Assembly: GCA_016926955.1 (NCBI GenBank)
Contig: JAFGNN010000065.1
Coordinates: 1 to 64,000, forward strand
Length of the DNA: 64,000 bases
From: Spirochaetales bacterium
Lineage (GTDB): Bacteria; Spirochaetota; Spirochaetia; Treponematales; UBA12059
Reading direction: 5' to 3'
The notes under the pieces were generated by a model. That model was given only the letters and a program-made list of their open reading frames with translations. It did not search any database and had not been told where the DNA came from. The position numbers and the translations under genes are program-made. This document shows positions 36,595 to 44,968 of this stretch, in pieces (the first letter of the stretch is position 1; every line of letters begins with the position of its first letter).

Positions 36595-37566
36595 ATGGCG
36601 GAACGCAACGTCACGCCGCCGCGCTTGCCGATCAAGGTCGGGACCATCGTCCTCGTGCTGGTCGCCCTCGCGGCGCTCGGGTTCCTCGGAACCAGCGTCT
36701 TCGTGGTGGACCAGACCGAACAGGCGGTCGTCACGACCCTCGGCAAATTCACCAGAATCGCGGAAGCGGGATTGCACTGGAAGGCGCCCTTCGGCATACA
36801 GCGCAACTACAACGTCAAGACTAAGGTGGTGCAGACCGAGCAATTCGGCTTCCGCACGGAGCAGGCCGGAATCCAGACCATGTACTCCAATGCGCTCTAC
36901 CCCGAAGAATCCACGATGCTCACCGGCGACCTCAACATTGTCGACGTCGAGTGGATCATCCAGTACCGCATCGAGGACCCGCGCGCCTGGCAGTTCAACG
37001 TCGAGGAGCGCCACCGCACCATCCGCGACATCTCGCAGTCGGTCATCAACAAGCTGGTGGGAGACAGGACCATCCTGGACGTCATCGGCTCCGAACGGCT
37101 CAACATCGAGTCGCAGGGCCTCGAGCTGATGAACGAAACCTTCGGCCGCTACGGCATGGGCATCAAGGTCATCGCTGTCAAGCTCCAGAACATCGTGCCG
37201 CCCGCCGGCGTGCAGGCCGCCTTCGAGGACGTCAACAAGGCCATCCAGGACATGAACCGCCTGATCAACGAAGGGAAGGAAGCCTACAACACCGAGATCC
37301 CGAAGGCCCGCGGCGAGGCCGACCGCATCGAGCAGGTGGCCCTGGGCTACGCTACCGAGCGCGTCAATAAGGCGCGCGGCGACGTCGCCCGCTTCGACGC
37401 CGTCTGGGCGGAGTACGTCAAGGCTCCCGCGGTCACCCGCGAGCGGCTCTATTACGAGATGATCGAGCAGGTCTTCGGTTCCGACTCCGACGTCGACCTC
37501 ATCGACAGCGAGCTCGGCAACTTCCTGCCGATCAAGACCCTCGGCGCGGACGGAGGCACCCGATGA
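36595..37566 (+). CDS. hflK: SPFH protease regulator HflK
   Basis: FLGTSVFVVDQTEQAVVTTLGKFTRIAEAGLHWKAPFGIQ; precedes hflC. Confidence 0.93.
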   Translation: MAERNVTPPRLPIKVGTIVLVLVALAALGFLGTSVFVVDQTEQAVVTTLGKFTRIAEAGLHWKAPFGIQRNYNVKTKVVQTEQFGFRTEQAGIQTMYSNALYPEESTMLTGDLNIVDVEWIIQYRIEDPRAWQFNVEERHRTIRDISQSVINKLVGDRTILDVIGSERLNIESQGLELMNETFGRYGMGIKVIAVKLQNIVPPAGVQAAFEDVNKAIQDMNRLINEGKEAYNTEIPKARGEADRIEQVALGYATERVNKARGDVARFDAVWAEYVKAPAVTRERLYYEMIEQVFGSDSDVDLIDSELGNFLPIKTLGADGGTR

Positions 37567-38543
37567 AGAAGCTCGTCATCGCGCTCGCGGCCATCGTCGC
37601 GCTTGTCGTCGCGTTCCTGGCCATCGGTCCCTTCTTCGTCCTCTACGAGGGACAGCAGGCCGTGGTCGTCCGCCTCGGCCAGATCGTGGCGACCCATACG
37701 GAGGCCGGGCTGAAATTCAAGAGCCCGTTCGTCGACAACGTCGTCGTGTACTCCAAGAAAATATTGCCCTGGGACGGGGAGCCGCAGCGCATCCCCACCA
37801 AGGAAAACCAGTTCATCTTCGTGGACATGACGGCGCGCTGGCGCATCGCCGACCCGATCAAGTTCTACGAGTCCGTCACGACGATCAACGACGCGTACGG
37901 CAGGCTCGACGACGTCATCGACAGCGCGGTCCGCACCATCATCAGCAAGAATTTCCTCCGCGAAGCGGTCCGGAATTCCAACGTCATCATGGAATCGACG
38001 AACGTCGAGACCTTCGAGACCGGCGACGCCGCCGACTCCGACAGCCTCAGGCAGCTCACCCAGACCGAGTCCACCTTCGAGCTCATCGAGAAGGGCCGCG
38101 AGCGGCTCTCCAACGACATGCTCGCGGAGGTCGGACGGCTGGTGCCGGAATACGGCATCGAGGTGATCGACGTGGTGCCGCGCCAGATCAAGTACTCGGA
38201 GGAGCTGACCGAGAGCGTCTACAGCCGCATGATCAAGGAGCGCAACCAGATCGCCCAGGCCTTCCGGAGCCTCGGCGAGGGCAAGAAGGCCGAATGGCTC
38301 GGCAAGCTCGAGAACGAGCAGCGCACCATACTCTCCGGCGCCTACGAGAAGGCCGAGACGCTGAAGGGCGCCGCGGACGCGGAGGCGACCGCCATCTACG
38401 CGCGGAGCTACGGCCGCGACCCGGCCTTCTACTCGTTCTGGCGCGCCCTCGAATCGTACAAGCAGACCATGCCGAGCTTCTCGAAGACCATCTCGACCGA
38501 GCTGGACTACTTCAAGTTCCTCTACGGCCCGTCGGGCCGCTAG
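37563..38543 (+). CDS. hflC: SPFH protease regulator HflC
   Basis: FVLYEGQQAVVVRLGQIVATHTEAGLKFKSPF. Confidence 0.93.
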   Translation: MKKLVIALAAIVALVVAFLAIGPFFVLYEGQQAVVVRLGQIVATHTEAGLKFKSPFVDNVVVYSKKILPWDGEPQRIPTKENQFIFVDMTARWRIADPIKFYESVTTINDAYGRLDDVIDSAVRTIISKNFLREAVRNSNVIMESTNVETFETGDAADSDSLRQLTQTESTFELIEKGRERLSNDMLAEVGRLVPEYGIEVIDVVPRQIKYSEELTESVYSRMIKERNQIAQAFRSLGEGKKAEWLGKLENEQRTILSGAYEKAETLKGAADAEATAIYARSYGRDPAFYSFWRALESYKQTMPSFSKTISTELDYFKFLYGPSGR

Positions 38544-38563
38544 GCTCCCCCAACGGCACCCTG

Positions 38564-38590
38564 GCCGCCCGCGTTTGCGGGCGGCTTTTT
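38564..38590 (+). terminator. Rho-independent terminator after hflC
   Basis: GCCGCCCGC-gttt-GCGGGCGGC-TTTTT. Confidence 0.92.
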
Positions 38591-38623
38591 CGTCCCCGGC
38601 CGCGCTCGGCACGGGACCGGAGC

Positions 38624-38652
38624 TTGAGGATGGCGCAGCGTTGCACTAAACT
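38624..38652 (+). promoter_or_regulatory. Putative promoter of the cyclase operon
   Basis: TTGAGG, 17 nt, TAAACT; ATG only 8 nt after the -10. Confidence 0.5.
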
Positions 38653-38660
38653 TCCGCTCA

Positions 38661-40322
38661 ATGAGCATACGCCTCAAGATACTCCTCGTCGTCCTCCCGA
38701 TCCTCGTCGCCGCCATCCTGATAGGCGGCGCCTCGAGCTTCTTCTCGGCCTCGAGCGCCGTCACACGGCTGGCCACCGACTTCCTCGGCTTCAAGGCCTA
38801 CGAAATCGAGAAGTACGCGGAAAGCCAATGGAACCTGCTGGTCGAGAACGACGCCGCCGCCCGTCCCGAGATGATGGACGCCGCCAAGGCCGCGGTCGAA
38901 TCATTCGCGATGTCGGTGGTCCGTTCGGAAACCGAGCTCGTGTTCGCGGTGGACAGGACCGGCTCGCCCGTCATGCGGAGCGGGCCGCTCGTGCCGACCG
39001 AGGCGGAGCGCGAGGCGCTCGCGGCCCTCGCGGAGGCGGGAGCCCAGTCCTTCGTCGAGTTCACGCTCGAAGGAACCGCCCGCGTCGGCGCCACCTTCCG
39101 CTTCGGGCCCTTCGACTGGTTCGTCGTGGCCAGCGAGCGGCGCGACGCGTTCTACTCCGACGTCAACGCCATCGCCCGCCAGTCCGTCGTCATCCTGGCC
39201 GGCAGCGTCGTCGTCGCCATCCTGCTGCTTCTCCTCTTCGTCGGCTACCTGGTCAAGCCGCTCGAGTCGGTCGTGGTCGCCATGCGGAAGATCATCGGCT
39301 CGAACGAGCTGTCCGGACGCGTGGTCGTGGCCTACGACGACGAGATCGGGCACCTTTCGCATACCTTCAACGTAATGCTCGGCGCGCTGGACCAGGCTTA
39401 TTCGCGCATCAAGCGCTACGCCTTCGAGGCGGTCCTGTCCCAGAAGAAGGAAACCAAGATCCGCAACCTCTTCCAGCTCTACGTGCCGAAGGAGGTCATA
39501 GACCAGGTGTTCGCCAATCCGGAGGAGGCCCTCATCGGCGACGACCGGGTGGTCGCTACCCTATTCTCCGACATACGCGGCTTCACCTCCATCAGCGAGG
39601 CCATGGCGCCCTACGACCTGGTGAGCTCGCTCAACCGCTATTTCGAGATCATGGTCGACGTGATAGCCGCGCGGAACGGCATAGTGGACAAGTACATCGG
39701 CGACGCCATCATGGCCTTCTGGGGCGCTCCGGTGAAGCGCGACGACGACGCCTACCAGTCGGTGCTGGCGGGGCTCGAAATGACCGAGGCCCTCGACCAT
39801 TTCAACGAGCTACAACGTCGCGACGGCCAGCCCGAATTCCACATCGGCGTCGGCATCAGCTACGGAGTCGTGACGGTCGGCAACATCGGCTGCGACAAAA
39901 AGATGAACTACACGGTCATCGGCGACAACGTCAACCTTGCGAGCCGCCTCGAGGGCCAGACCAAGGAATACCGGCAACCGCTCCTGATTTCCGAATCCGT
40001 CCACTACAAGGTAAAGGACCTGCTCCCCTGCCGCCTGCTGGACAAGGTGGCGGTTAAAGGGAAAAAGCAGGGCGTGCGCATCTATACGGTTCGCAAGGAG
40101 CTTGACGAGCTGGAGCAGGAAGGCTGGAAGGTCCACGCCGAGGCCTGCGACCACTATTGGTCCCTGCGCTTCCGCGAGGCTGCGGACGGGTTCCGGGAGG
40201 CAGCCAGGCTGCTCGGGCCCGAGGACTATCCTTCCAACGAGCTCTTGCGGCGCGCCGAGGCCTATGCCCGGAAGCCGCCGCCCGACGACTGGGACGGGGT
40301 GGAGGTCCTAACCCACAAATGA
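38661..40322 (+). CDS. Membrane adenylate/guanylate cyclase (class III) with extracytoplasmic sensor and HAMP
   Basis: Two TMs; VATLFSDIRGFTSISEAMAP ... DKYIGDAIMAFWGAP ... NYTVIGDNVNLASRLEG. Confidence 0.94.
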   Translation: MSIRLKILLVVLPILVAAILIGGASSFFSASSAVTRLATDFLGFKAYEIEKYAESQWNLLVENDAAARPEMMDAAKAAVESFAMSVVRSETELVFAVDRTGSPVMRSGPLVPTEAEREALAALAEAGAQSFVEFTLEGTARVGATFRFGPFDWFVVASERRDAFYSDVNAIARQSVVILAGSVVVAILLLLLFVGYLVKPLESVVVAMRKIIGSNELSGRVVVAYDDEIGHLSHTFNVMLGALDQAYSRIKRYAFEAVLSQKKETKIRNLFQLYVPKEVIDQVFANPEEALIGDDRVVATLFSDIRGFTSISEAMAPYDLVSSLNRYFEIMVDVIAARNGIVDKYIGDAIMAFWGAPVKRDDDAYQSVLAGLEMTEALDHFNELQRRDGQPEFHIGVGISYGVVTVGNIGCDKKMNYTVIGDNVNLASRLEGQTKEYRQPLLISESVHYKVKDLLPCRLLDKVAVKGKKQGVRIYTVRKELDELEQEGWKVHAEACDHYWSLRFREAADGFREAARLLGPEDYPSNELLRRAEAYARKPPPDDWDGVEVLTHK

Positions 40323-41575
40323 AGCCTTCCCGCATCGGCGCCGCCACGGCCGTGTTGCTCTGCCTGGCCTTCGCCCCGCCGCCGCTTCTCGCCCAGGACT
40401 CAGGCGATCCCGGCGCGGGAGAGGGGTCGGGCGAAGCGGGGCCCGCGCTGCGCGCGGCCGGCAAGCTCGACGAAACCGTGCTGGTGGCGGCCGCGACCGC
40501 GCGCGAGGGAGACGCGGGAAGCTTCCTTTCCTCGCTGTCCACGGCGTTCGTCGCAGAGCTGTCCGCGCGCGGCATTGCGTCCAGGAACGCCGAATCGCCC
40601 GCGTCGATCGAAGCGGACCAGCATGAGCCGACGCGCGCCGCGGAGTTCGCCCGCGAGGCCGCTTGCTTCGTCGTGGCCCTGGTGGACGCGCGCATGGAAG
40701 GCACCCGGGTCGCCTGGCGCATCGCCGTCTATGACGCCCGCGACGGTGCCATGCTCGGCGGCGACGCCTGGTCGGCCTACGCCGGCCTCTCCGCGCTCAA
40801 GCTGATCGAGGATTCCGCCGCCTCCGGCGCGGCCGAGCTCGCCCGCGCGCTCGAGGCGGGCCTTCCCCCGCCCCGCCTTTCCGCTCCCCTCAGGTTCAGT
40901 TCGGTTGACGAAGGCGCCCTCGTATCGCTCGGCGGCGGCAGCGCCGGCGCCTCGCTGCCGCTCGGCGTCATCGAGGACGGGCTCCTGGTCGCGCCCTACC
41001 TGCCGCTCCGCGTCGGGGAGCGCGCCGACTTCACCGTCGAACGCGAGGGTTCCTACCCCGTCAACTTCACGGTCCGTCCCCGGGACGACGGCTCGACCGT
41101 CGCCCTGCCCCGCCTCGTGCCGCGCAGCGAAGGCTCCTTCGTCCTGAGTACGGGACGGGGGCGCATGAGCGGCCTCGGGTTCGAATACCGGCCCGCCCTC
41201 GTTCCCGACTTCGCGTTCCTCAGGCTCGACACCGCGCTGTTCGCGCTCGCCCGCTACGGCTTGAAGGGAGCCCCGTGGATCTGGGAGCTCCGCGCGGGCG
41301 CCGGCCTCTACCTGACCCCGCCGGGCTGGTCCTTCCGCCTCGGGGCGGCCACCGGGCTCGCTTCCATGTTCACCTTCGTCGCCGACGGCAAGCCCTACGT
41401 CGACCTCGCCCTGGACACCTTCTCGCTGCTGCTCGAATACCATAGAGGCCGCTACGCCTTCGGGCTCGAGACGCGGATACCCTATTCCCTCGGGCTCGCG
41501 TCCGGCCTCATCCAACAGGGCTGGATGGACGAGGGCGGACCCCTCATCCTCGGGAGCGTCGCATGGAAATACTGA
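40319..41575 (+). CDS. Exported protein with putative outer-membrane barrel C-terminus (cassette gene A)
   Basis: Signal peptide AVLLCLAFAPPPLLAQ; C-terminal alternating aromatic beta-strands ending GSVAWKY. Confidence 0.65.
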   Translation: MKPSRIGAATAVLLCLAFAPPPLLAQDSGDPGAGEGSGEAGPALRAAGKLDETVLVAAATAREGDAGSFLSSLSTAFVAELSARGIASRNAESPASIEADQHEPTRAAEFAREAACFVVALVDARMEGTRVAWRIAVYDARDGAMLGGDAWSAYAGLSALKLIEDSAASGAAELARALEAGLPPPRLSAPLRFSSVDEGALVSLGGGSAGASLPLGVIEDGLLVAPYLPLRVGERADFTVEREGSYPVNFTVRPRDDGSTVALPRLVPRSEGSFVLSTGRGRMSGLGFEYRPALVPDFAFLRLDTALFALARYGLKGAPWIWELRAGAGLYLTPPGWSFRLGAATGLASMFTFVADGKPYVDLALDTFSLLLEYHRGRYAFGLETRIPYSLGLASGLIQQGWMDEGGPLILGSVAWKY

Positions 41576-42585
41576 AACGCCGCCCCGCGGCCTTCCGGCG
41601 CCTCCGCATCCTCGCGCTCGCCGCGCTCGCCCTCGCGGGCGCCACCTGCAAGGTTGACTGGCTCTACGTGTCGTACGGCCCCGAATGGCTGACCCAGGTC
41701 CGCGCGGGCTTCGACCTCGACGACGCGATGGAGGACGCCATCGGGGCGGCCTGGGCCGAGCCGCGCCGGGTGGAGCGCTACGTCCAGAATGGTCAGGAGC
41801 GCGTCTTCGTCTTCGCCGAGACCGAGCGCGGCCCCGCCCTCGCCGTCCTTGACGGCGAGACGATGGAGGCGCTCAAGATCTTCCCGCCCGCGACTGGTCC
41901 CTTCAACGACCTCATGTTCCAGGACGCGAGCGGACAGGTCGTCGTCGGCCAGGTCGGGATAGACAGCTCGTTGAACGCGTACAATGTCGCATTTACTTAC
42001 TCCCTAGCGGAAATGCGACCGCTTTACGGGTTCGGCTTCCAATATGGCACGGACTACTGGATACTCCAGCCGGATCCGGACTTCCTCCGGTATTACAAGA
42101 GCTTGGACCTGATCACCGCTCCTAGCCCGGCCACCGCGGTTGATTACTCGACACCTGGAACGTTCGATAATGCCAAGGTCCCCGACCTCGAATATCTTTC
42201 GACGGCTTTTGGCGAGGGATACTACGTGGCCACGGTGCTCTGGAGCTCGGGAAGCGCCAACGCGCAGGTCCGTTTCTTCCCCGGCCTGGCGCCCCCAAAT
42301 CCACTCGACAGCGCTAGCTTTATGCTGAGCTACTGGCCGTCGAGGGACGATTCCGCCGCCTGGCTGACCCGTGACGGCTTCATCCGCCTCGACTACGATT
42401 ACGACGATGACTCCAAGGCGCTCGTGCGGCAGGCCCTGGACGGCAGCGGCGCCGAGCTTGACACCTTCCGGATCGAGGACACCGAGGACCAGCGCTTCTT
42501 CTTCGACCCCGACGGCAGGCACTGGTACGTCTTCGACCGCTGGTACGGCAGGCTCTACCTGCTCGAAACGTGGTGGCCGAAATGA
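41563..42585 (+). CDS. Putative lipoprotein (cassette gene B)
   Basis: N-terminus LALAALALAGATCKVDWLYVSYG; beta-rich. Confidence 0.65.
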   Translation: MEILKRRPAAFRRLRILALAALALAGATCKVDWLYVSYGPEWLTQVRAGFDLDDAMEDAIGAAWAEPRRVERYVQNGQERVFVFAETERGPALAVLDGETMEALKIFPPATGPFNDLMFQDASGQVVVGQVGIDSSLNAYNVAFTYSLAEMRPLYGFGFQYGTDYWILQPDPDFLRYYKSLDLITAPSPATAVDYSTPGTFDNAKVPDLEYLSTAFGEGYYVATVLWSSGSANAQVRFFPGLAPPNPLDSASFMLSYWPSRDDSAAWLTRDGFIRLDYDYDDDSKALVRQALDGSGAELDTFRIEDTEDQRFFFDPDGRHWYVFDRWYGRLYLLETWWPK

Positions 42586-43787
42586 GGCGGCTCCCGCTCG
42601 CGCTCTGCATCCTCGCCTCGCTGGCAGCCGCCGGCCTCGGGGCGCAGGACGCGAACGGCGCCGGAACCGGCGTTCCGGGCGCCGCACCGCTCCGCCAGGT
42701 CCGCGTGCTGGTCGCCCTCGCGCGCGGCGATTTCGAGCGCGAAGCCTGGCTCCGCGGCCTCGCGCTCGCGCTCGCCCGCGAGCCGGGAGTCTCCGGCGTG
42801 CTCCGCGCCCGCGATGCCGACTCGTACTTCGACGAGGCCAACCGCCAGGACTGCGCGCTCGTGCTCGAAATCGAAACCGCCGCAGCCTCCGCTTCGACGC
42901 GGGTGGAATGGCGCTATCTCGACGCCCTTTCGCGCGAGGTCGTGACGGAAGGCGCCTACGAAGCCCCCGAACCCACGGAACGCGACCTTTCCGGCTTCTT
43001 CTGGGACGAGGTTGTCGCGGCCCTGCCCGACGCCGTCTCCAGGGTGCGTTTCACCGTCTTCACGCTCACGGGCAAGCCCGGCAGCAAGGTTTCCGGCTTC
43101 TCGCCCAAGCCCGTCGTGATTCCGGAGTCCGGCGAGCTCGAGATCGTGGCGGACGCGCCGAGCACCTACCGTTGGCGCGCCACGGTGCCGGACTCCTACC
43201 CCGCGGGCGGCGTCTTCGCCTTCTTCGGGACGGAAGGCACCGTGCTCGCGCTGCCGGACGAAACCCTGCCCCGCTGGTCCTTCGACGCGGGGCTCCTCAT
43301 GGGACAGTTCCCCGACCTGCGCGCGGACTGGCGCTTCCTCTCGGACTGGGCCTTCGCCGGCTTCGAGCTGGTGAGCTACTCGCCGGGCCTCTTCCTGCCC
43401 CGCGACGTGCCGCCCGAGGACCGGCCTTCCCTCTTCATCTTCCTGCCGCTAATACAACCGGGAATCCGCGTCGGCGCCCGCCTCGCGCCGGCCGACGCGG
43501 CATTCAGGCCCTATGTTTCGACGGGGGCCTTCACGCGCTTCGTCTTCCCCGAGTTCCGCCTGTTCATGCTCGACCCTGTCGCGCCCTTCGGCCTTTCGCC
43601 CGCCGTCGGCGTCGAGTACGGCACTTCGCGCAAGCTCGGCGTCTGGGCTGAAGTGGCCATGCACTGGTATTTCGGCCCGAACGGCTACCTGATCGCCGCG
43701 TCCGGACCCGGCAACGTGTTCTTCGTCAGGGATCATACCGCCATCGAGATTCCCCACGTGCGCTTCGGAGTGAGGTTCGCGCCATGA
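42582..43787 (+). CDS. Exported protein with putative outer-membrane barrel C-terminus (cassette gene C)
   Basis: Signal LALCILASLAAAGLGAQ; terminal HVRFGVRFAP; ATGA overlaps on both sides. Confidence 0.65.
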   Translation: MRRLPLALCILASLAAAGLGAQDANGAGTGVPGAAPLRQVRVLVALARGDFEREAWLRGLALALAREPGVSGVLRARDADSYFDEANRQDCALVLEIETAAASASTRVEWRYLDALSREVVTEGAYEAPEPTERDLSGFFWDEVVAALPDAVSRVRFTVFTLTGKPGSKVSGFSPKPVVIPESGELEIVADAPSTYRWRATVPDSYPAGGVFAFFGTEGTVLALPDETLPRWSFDAGLLMGQFPDLRADWRFLSDWAFAGFELVSYSPGLFLPRDVPPEDRPSLFIFLPLIQPGIRVGARLAPADAAFRPYVSTGAFTRFVFPEFRLFMLDPVAPFGLSPAVGVEYGTSRKLGVWAEVAMHWYFGPNGYLIAASGPGNVFFVRDHTAIEIPHVRFGVRFAP

Positions 43788-44893
43788 GAAAGCCCGTGCG
43801 CCGCGCCGCCGTTTCCGCAGCCCTCGTCGCGTTCCTGTCCTTGACCGCGTCCTGCTGGATGCCCTCCTTCGACCCGGCCCTGATCGTGTCGACCGAAATG
43901 GACGACTTTTTCGCGGAACGCGGCCTGCCCGAGTGGCGGAATTCCTACGGCATGACCGTCCACAGCGAGTCCGACGACGGGCGTACCCGCTTCCTGCCTT
44001 TCAGGATGCCGTGGTCGGACGGAGGCTACCTGGTGACGCACGAAGACGGCTTCCTGCGGCTCGCCACAATCCAGATGACAGCATCGGGTTGGGAAACGGG
44101 TGTCGAATGGGGCGACGGGAATCCGCTCGGAAAGGCCGCCATCGTCGTTTCCCTGCCGGGTTCGTATACCGAGCTCCTGGTCTACCGGGATCGCGCTTCC
44201 GGCCTTCAAAAGGTAGATCCCTTTTCAGCGTACCAGCAAATCGCGATCGAGGCGCTTCCGCCGTTGCCTGAGCGGAAGCTGCTCGCCCTGGGCTTCGCGA
44301 GCGTGAGCGCGGCCAACGATACCGTCGAGTTCATCGAGATGACCTGGGATCCGTTCACGAGTTCGAGTTTCACCCGCTCGGGCAGCATCGGCTCCGGCAC
44401 CGCACTGCCGCTCGTGCCGACTCCGGTCTCCACAAGCGTGTTCGACTCCGTCTTCTTCCCGCCTGGCTGGGTCGCCCATGACGCGACGTCAGGCACCTAC
44501 GCGACTGTTCTCGACGCCGCGGCTCCCAAGCTCTACCACGCGACCGACGTGGATCCGGTCGGTACAGCCGCGGCCAAGGGCACGCTCGAGTCCATGGCCA
44601 CCGGCACGGTCCACGACGAGTACTCGAGCGACCTGTATATGCTGGCCGATGGCGGCAACTACACCGACGTCTACTCCTTGGACGGAGCCAGGATAGGCTG
44701 GCTCCCGACCGGAAGCTGGCGCTTCGCCTTCGAATACTGGGATTCGGGCGGCGCGAGGTGGATCTCGGTTTTCTCGCGCTTCCTCGAGCTGACGGGCGAC
44801 CGGAACGACGATGAGGGACGGGCGGCCTTCGCCCAGGTGGAAGGCGTTCCCACCGCGGACCTGATCGAACTGGCCAGGGAGAAATCGGACTGA
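43784..44893 (+). CDS. Putative lipoprotein (cassette gene D)
   Basis: VAFLSLTASC lipobox; beta-rich repeat-like sequence. Confidence 0.7.
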   Translation: MRKPVRRAAVSAALVAFLSLTASCWMPSFDPALIVSTEMDDFFAERGLPEWRNSYGMTVHSESDDGRTRFLPFRMPWSDGGYLVTHEDGFLRLATIQMTASGWETGVEWGDGNPLGKAAIVVSLPGSYTELLVYRDRASGLQKVDPFSAYQQIAIEALPPLPERKLLALGFASVSAANDTVEFIEMTWDPFTSSSFTRSGSIGSGTALPLVPTPVSTSVFDSVFFPPGWVAHDATSGTYATVLDAAAPKLYHATDVDPVGTAAAKGTLESMATGTVHDEYSSDLYMLADGGNYTDVYSLDGARIGWLPTGSWRFAFEYWDSGGARWISVFSRFLELTGDRNDDEGRAAFAQVEGVPTADLIELAREKSD

Positions 44894-44894
44894 T

Positions 44895-44922
44895 AAAAAG
44901 GCGCCCGGCATTACCGGGCGCC
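44895..44922 (-). terminator. Rho-independent terminator for the minus-strand coiled-coil gene
   Basis: Minus strand GGCGCCCGG-taatg-CCGGGCGCC-TTTTT, 2 nt past the stop of gene D. Confidence 0.85.
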
Positions 44923-44968
44923 CCGTCAAGCCTCGTGGCCGCCTTCCGCCGGCCGCCTGATCCGCCCG

